Positions 57,786-64,000 of a DNA stretch of 64,000 nucleotides are shown here, piece after piece. Under the pieces are notes generated by a model. It made no database searches and was not told the origin of the DNA. It saw only the letters and a list, made by a program, of their open reading frames with translations. The translations under genes and the position numbers were made by a program. Numbering within the stretch: position 1 is the first letter of the stretch; every line of letters begins with the position of its first letter. The stretch comes from Zhengitettix transpicula (taxonomy: Eukaryota > Arthropoda > Insecta > Orthoptera > Tetrigidae): NCBI GenBank assembly GCA_037074705.1, contig CM073590.1, positions 162,128,746-162,192,745 on the forward strand, given 5' to 3'.

Positions 57786-60700
57786 GTCAAGTGTTAGCGA
57801 AAAGGTTTTAGTACGATAATATTATAGTTGTAGCCACGTAGTAACGGAAATTGTGAACAAAAAAAAACGGATACTGAACATTGCACTATAAAAAACCATA
57901 AAAGAGAAAAGTATATATGTAATATTAAAAACCGTATACACTTTTCATTCCCGTATAAAGGACTGGCACCCAAGTAGGATATATTTAAAGATTGATCGCC
58001 CGAGAACATAACCTTGTGGAACTCTCCACAAATTTTTCCCCATTTATATAAAAAAGCTTTTCCAAGAATGTGGATCTCCTGACATATTTTTGTTTCACGT
58101 GAGTGAAATGAGAAAGGAAGCAGAAATAAGTTTCAATGATTCCGCACTTTTTCTGATTTAAAGTTACTTTTTAAAATGAAGCTGATGACAAAAAATTCTT
58201 AATGGATATTTTTCGTTTAGAGATTTTAAAATCATTACAGGAAAGTATTATTTACTGAAAACAGTGATATTATTACCAAATTTTGTTTAAGTTATTCGTA
58301 ACATTCAAAGGTTCTCTTTGGTAGGACTCAATCATAAAACGAGGGATTCACAGCATCAGAAGGTTTTAAATAAAGAATTATAATATGATTTTAAAACAAC
58401 TGCTGCTGAGTTTTAGGTATTTTTTTTCCAGGATATAATTGTTGCGATTTATGTATTGTTGAAGTTACTGATTTTTTATAAAAAAATTCAAACACTCATA
58501 TTCGATAATTTCTTGAATATCGATAAATTTAATAAACGTTTAATTTTAGCAATACGGAATAATATAATAGCGAGAACATGAGATTTATAGCATGCATAAA
58601 CGGTAAAATTCACATTCATATTTTAAAATATTTTTACAATTACTGCAAACAAAAATGCTCATCAAACTTATATTCGTCTGTTAATAACATTAGAATGACT
58701 GAAGTTTAATGCCTTGCTGGAAGGAAAACTGACTTTCGTAGAAAAGCAAATAAAATGTATATAACCGGGAACAAAGCGGATCCAGCGGAGCAGCGCCGCC
58801 GCAGCCAACTTTGCCTAGTGACCGCCCAAAGGCGCGCCAAGTAGCGAAGTTGCAAACTCAAACGCGCTCCCATCTCGGTTCAAACACGCTCCAACATCTT
58901 TAATCTTAGATAGCCATTTGCTTCACTCTTACAATGGCTCTTATTTGCCTCCGAGTGCCACGGAAACGGATCCGCCATCACGATTAAGCACTGCACAATT
59001 ACAAACTTTTCAATAATTATTCAGTTTACAATAATTCTTTAACCCCTAATATATCAGTAGAAAATTAAATACTTTTACTAAATTTTCAACAAATATTTAT
59101 CCAAAAGTAAGAAATTCAGTGAGCTATCGGCTAAAAGCCATAGTGTACTTCTTAATCAAATTGAAAAAATATTTCAGTGGAATCCTAAAACTAAAATACA
59201 CAATATGTAATTTAAAACATATTAAAATTCACGTGATAAGATGTAAAATTTACTTATTGGCATAGTTTTGTTCCATGCACAACTAAGACCAAATCAGTCG
59301 TAATATACCGAAATTTACGGTATCCGACTTATTCCAAGCTTATTCAAAAATCCTGAATGAGTTATTAGTGACCACCCTGCTAGTAGTTATGTAGTGACAA
59401 CGTCCAAAGTTGAATATTATACGAAGCAGGTGTAAAATTTAATAGGAAATACTTGGGTGGATATTTTATTATAGGGGTTTAAATAGAACAATTTAATTAA
59501 TTTAGAAATAATTTAATACAAACATAATTTAAAATAATTAAATATTACGTTAAATAAATGGATAATAAATGGCTCATAATCTCAGGGTTTATCAAAGAAA
59601 AAATTGCAGGTGAACCAAACGTGGTTAAACATTCTAATTTCACATTATAAGCAAATTAGGATCTTAGCAATTCCATACTTTATAAAACTGATTTTATAAC
59701 GATACCATGCCAGCGGATGTCAATTTGATGAGGATGCAGGCGTCTTTCAGAGGAGCGTCGTTGCAGAGGACATCACTGGTCGTCGTTGACATTCAGAAGC
59801 TGGACTCGTTCTTGACGACAGTTTTTTCCCCACGGTCACGAATTGGATCATAATAACACTGCACGGGTGGACGCAAATGCCTAAACTGCTTTTACTTCTC
59901 TTGGTCGCGACTGGGACCGGAAAGCCCTGATTTAATCTTATCCTCCTCCGGATTTCGACTCTGGAAAATTCGAAATCCTCCCCCCCCATATTTTTTAACT
60001 TCCAATCGCTTCGTAATCTACTTAACTTTCATTGGTCCCCTGTTCCAAAATGGAAATCAATGAAATCTAAAAAAAATTGTCTTTAGACAGATGTTTACAA
60101 TTATGCATGTCCGACTGTGCAAGTGGCGTTTCCTCGATGCTCAATTTGTTCTGCATATTTATGGACATCACTCAGTAGCTGACGAGTTCTTCAAACTTTC
60201 GTCATGCACCATTTTTTAGACCATTTTTTCGACCTTAGAAGTGTTCATTTTACATTTTTTCTTTGTGCCAACGGACAAAAACTTCCGTAGAATAGCCATT
60301 CCGACCGACAAATCCTTCAAAATAATCTCTGCGTACATAATTCACTAAAGAGGTAAATATAAACTTATCATCTCGAAAGATTAAATCTTTGCCTACATAA
60401 TAATTCATTTACATCGATATAATAATAGTTATACGTGGTAGTATGTTAGTTTAAAATTGCATCGAATGTCGTCTCAATAATCATGGAAGACGAGGAATGA
60501 CTTTTAATTTCACTCACTCATATTTGGGATCATTATAAGCGAATTATGTCTGTGATTAAATTGTTGCCTGACAAACTTAATTATGGTTTCAGGTAAAGAC
60601 TGAAATTAGAAACTAATATGAAAGCGGCTGCGTTGACAAGGTCTTAATAATCTCGTGGGCGATGAGGGTTAAGCATGTTACCACACTCGTATGTTTAGAA

Positions 60701-63485
60701 GTTTACCAGTGAGGTTATTAAAATTTTCCAATTCCCTCGCCTCACTCGAAAGTTTAGTTCGGTACAGCGCTCTAGAGAACTCACGCCTGCCGTTGAAACT
60801 CAACGACAGGAGTTCAAACCTCAAATCAGTTTTTTTAATAACGATATATTTTCCCTTACTGAAACAAGTGAATAGTTTCCGTGAACAAAACGAGGATCGA
60901 TAATATTTTCTGTAGTCCAATGAGTATATGTTAAATAACACAAAACTGGCGGAAAAGAAGAATAAATATATTACTAACTAAAGGTTTAGCTATCCTTGTA
61001 GTTAGTACGTGGTATGCGCGACATACAATGCCTATCGTAAGAAAAATGTTCGGTTATTTCTCAAGAAACTTGCCTGCTTATTAATAAGTTTATAATGGAT
61101 AAAACAAGAACGAAAAAGAGCTGAGAGGATGTTTAAAGAATAATAATTTCTTTTTTTTTATTAAAATAGTAGATGGGAAACAATAATTGAAAGTAGGTGA
61201 ATTAACAAGGAGATTTGTTGAATAAAAAACTAGTATATTGCTACAAATAAGAACTAGAATTATAATTATGAAAGGGAAGGGAAAGTGATCTAATAATTGG
61301 GAAGGCGGTGGGTATAAAATTGAGTTCGTTAAACGTCACCAGCAGGTGTACGAATCGGGTTAACGGTGGTGATTTATAAATATCAGGTTTGTCTTTAATT
61401 TATGTTTTCTTAATTTGTCACAAAATGTTACGACTTAACCATTTAACATTATATGTTTGTTATTGCGAACTTTAAAGATCGTAATGAAATAATAGCCCCA
61501 TTAAATTTTTTATTCAGTTTCAAATTATGAGAAATAAAAAAAATTAGTGTATATAAAACTGAATTCATTATAGTTTCCTGCATCTAATACGCTTTCTCGC
61601 ACTAATTTACGCAGTTTTTTCTTCAGATTTTTAATATTTCAATCTAATTCCAGGAGTAATTTTCATTTCTATGGTCTTCACTTCACCATTTATGTACTAG
61701 TTACTTCATTGTTTCACTCAGAATTTTTAAATTCGAATATTCCTCATAGTTTCTGCTCACACCTTTACTTTACTTTGCTTCTTTACTCTTTTCCATAAAA
61801 AAGATAATATATTGACCAAAAATATTGTAGGTGGCGGTCAGGTTTTTGTCTCCAGCACATCGTTGCATGTACACTACAGAGAAAATAGTATTATTTCTTT
61901 ACAAGTCCTATTATTGAAAGAAAATATTAAATTTATTTACAGAATCGTGAAGAACGCCTGAAAACAATGAATCTATTGTCCAAAAAATTTACCTTAATCA
62001 ATTTTTTCTGCTATTATATTAAACAAACATGGAAAGAGAGTATCGATATATTGATATAGGTTTTTGGTTAAAGTATTAATAAAATATCAATTACATTTGA
62101 TTATAAGTGTGTCAAGTGGTTGTAATTTCATTTAAAAGATTAATTATTCTTCCATGAACATCGTTTCGAAGTGAGAATGTTCCGTGTACGGGGTCTCGCG
62201 TCCATTGTGGGTACATTTGACTTAATTGTAGTCCGAGGTGACTATCAGTACCCTAGCGAACTGATAGTTATGTAAAATGTTAACAGATAATTTGTCAATG
62301 CAACGCAGGACTGAAGTAAGCCGTTTACTACTCGCAACAGAGGCGCTCGTTATGGGAATTACTCTGTCCTTGGGTTGCGTTACTTTAAGAGGATTACTCC
62401 CCAGTGAGGCAGGCTGGGGACAGCAAATCCTATAACAGAGGGGTTCATTCTGACAGAACTGAAGGGGGTTACAGTCTCCAGGAGGGAAAATATATGGATT
62501 CTTCTCCCTTGTGTCCCTTAATAATGAGGAACGGAAAGGCCGGTTCCTGTGCATAGTTTCCTGACGGTGGCGCGTTCTGTTCCGGGGAAAACAAAGCTAT
62601 GCTTTTCAATATCGTCACGGAAAACGATTCGTATTTTGAGATTATAAATTCTCTCACTGAGTGCGTATCAACGAGTCAATGTGGACAATTCAGACAATCA
62701 AATTTACAGGTTGTTTGTTTCTGGGTCAAATGAGTTTCGCAGTGTTGCCTACTTTATGAAAAGTTCTCTACATTTTTAAGCACATTTTTAAACACAAAAG
62801 ATGTATTTAAGGAAACTGAAATGATCTTAGCCGCATAATTACACTCAATACAGGTACTTAAGTTATGAAAAAATATTTGTTCTCAGAATCAGTTGTGTTA
62901 GTTACTAATTTGCCTAGGAGCAAAATTAGTTCCGAAGCTATTTTAGTGTTAAATTACCTAAATTTTTTAATTATTTAAGTGTAAAGCAAATATAAGATAC
63001 TTAAATTTTTAAATAGTTAAGATCCGAAACTGACTGGAGTCCTACGACCATCCAAACATTAGTTCAGAAAGAGATTATACAAAATTAGGGTTACTAGTGT
63101 GACTTTTCGTATAACTATAAGAGATTTGGTGATCCAGAGGACAGAGAGTTACAATTAAAACATACTTAGCCCCACTAATAGCGGACCTGTGGCCATTAAT
63201 TATAATATAAACAATAAATAAATAATCATGAAAAAATATCTGACTTTATTATAATATTCCGTGATTTCATTCGATTAATTGATATGTTTAATAAATTACC
63301 CAAGTATGCCTATTCCATTGGATTAAACGTGTTAAAAATATTAATAAAAAATGATTAATTGTACATCCATTCTATTCACGAAATAAATTTTTTAAAGTCT
63401 GAATTTTTTTATTACTTGACGCTTGAATATTGCTGTATTCTGCAATTTTTTGACGATAAATAAATTGGTTGATATAATATATAAA
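57786..63485. other. intronic sequence, no recognised feature
   Basis: About 5.7 kb. GC-richer patches at 58745-58980, 59720-59990 and 62220-62560 lack a splice-bounded conserved frame or known domain. No further Skeletor exon found. Confidence 0.3.
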
Positions 63486-63600
63486 TAAATGGCCTTAAGT
63501 TAGAAAAAAATTATAAAGTTTATTACAAAAATATATATTACATATACGACGTTTCGTCCTCTTCTAGGACCTGATCAGATATGACAATATTTATAATTTT
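63486..63600 (-). repeat. short repeat with hammerhead-like core, copy 2
   Basis: Relative of 20935-21060. On the minus strand 63578-63548 reads CTGATCAG, GTCCT-loop-AGGAC (perfect 5-bp stem), GAAAC-GTC. Compared with the hammerhead consensus the catalytic G8 position is altered (CUGAUCA), so this copy should be inactive. Confidence 0.5.
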
Positions 63601-64000
63601 GAATAAAATAAAAATAAAAATTGGGAGAGGACAAAACATCGTGTATTTAATATATGTATTTTCAATTAAATATTTCATAAAATAAATAAACTGACAATAA
63701 GTCAGAAAATATAAATCAGTCAGAAAATAATAATGTCAGAAAATATTAATAAGTCAGAATGGAAGATTTTGGCATTGTATACATATCGTAAATTAAATTA
63801 GTTTTATATAATTTAATAAAACAAATTTTGTGGTTGTTAAAATATATTTTCTTTAAATTTCATATTTACAAGAATTGAAACAATGACTTTTTTCTTGAAT
63901 AACGAGCTTATGCTAAACACAGAATTTTATAATAAGATTTAGGAAACTTTAAGCATTAGTACACAAATTGCCAATTATACGTTGACTAACATCTAGTTTT
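63601..64000. other. AT-rich sequence, no recognised feature
   Basis: Contains irregular reiterations of AAGTCAGAAAATA near 63690-63760, otherwise nothing recognised. Confidence 0.4.

Noticed and set aside
59747..59989. Minus-strand frame as a missing Skeletor exon
   Set aside because: No DM13 or DOMON residues and no fitting splice pair.

Overview
The window is AT-rich, intron-scale animal DNA, most likely from a large-genome insect. No microbial operons, rRNA or CRISPR arrays are visible. Insect origin is inferred from the Skeletor-type DM13 gene, two mariner elements, a piggyBac remnant, Jockey-like LINE fragments and many LTR fragments. A cockroach, termite or other polyneopteran would fit, but the sequence does not fix the order.

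The only host-gene signal is a minus-strand gene resembling insect Protein Skeletor. Two exons are recognised, at 53748-53859 and 4821-5059. They join in phase across one DM13 domain, with consensus splice sites and conserved DM13 residues (WLSVWCRRF | VDFGEVFIP; APDAYFWVG-type block). About 48.7 kb of the window is therefore one intron, and the ends are neighbouring introns of the same gene. I found no third exon.

The intron and flanks are filled with transposable elements: (1) a mariner with near-perfect inverted repeats and a three-frameshift transposase (868-2174); (2) a decayed mellifera-type mariner (17032-18257); (3) seven LTR copies with TGTAA...TTACA termini at ATAT targets (5396, 22897, 27011, 30979, 32509, 43075, 46199), plus a short related-looking one at 55979; (4) a fold-back family M1 with 14-15 bp target duplications (4048, 6455, 9383, 26712, 34745, 56685), one copy enclosing a Jockey-like reverse transcriptase; (5) a roughly 500 bp poly-A retroposon family R1 (2932, 22433, 36951, 52620, 53131); (6) an internally deleted piggyBac (51797-53608) with R1 copies nested in it; (7) LINE fragments at about 29200-29740 and 45402-46081; (8) several tRNA-like SINE heads; (9) a pair of 545-bp inverted repeats 5.1 kb apart (36138-36682 and 41772-42316).

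The least ordinary structures are the LTR family, the 545-bp inverted repeats and the hammerhead-like motifs. The LTRs keep a common 3' half with a splice donor and polyadenylation signal, while each copy carries its own tandem repeat near the start of the predicted transcript. One LTR copy retains a tRNA-Lys-type primer-binding site. Hammerhead-like motifs (CUGANGA...stem...GAAAC-GUH) recur in two unrelated repeat families and, in altered form, in a 130-nt hairpin. All similarities were judged by eye; percentages are estimates.
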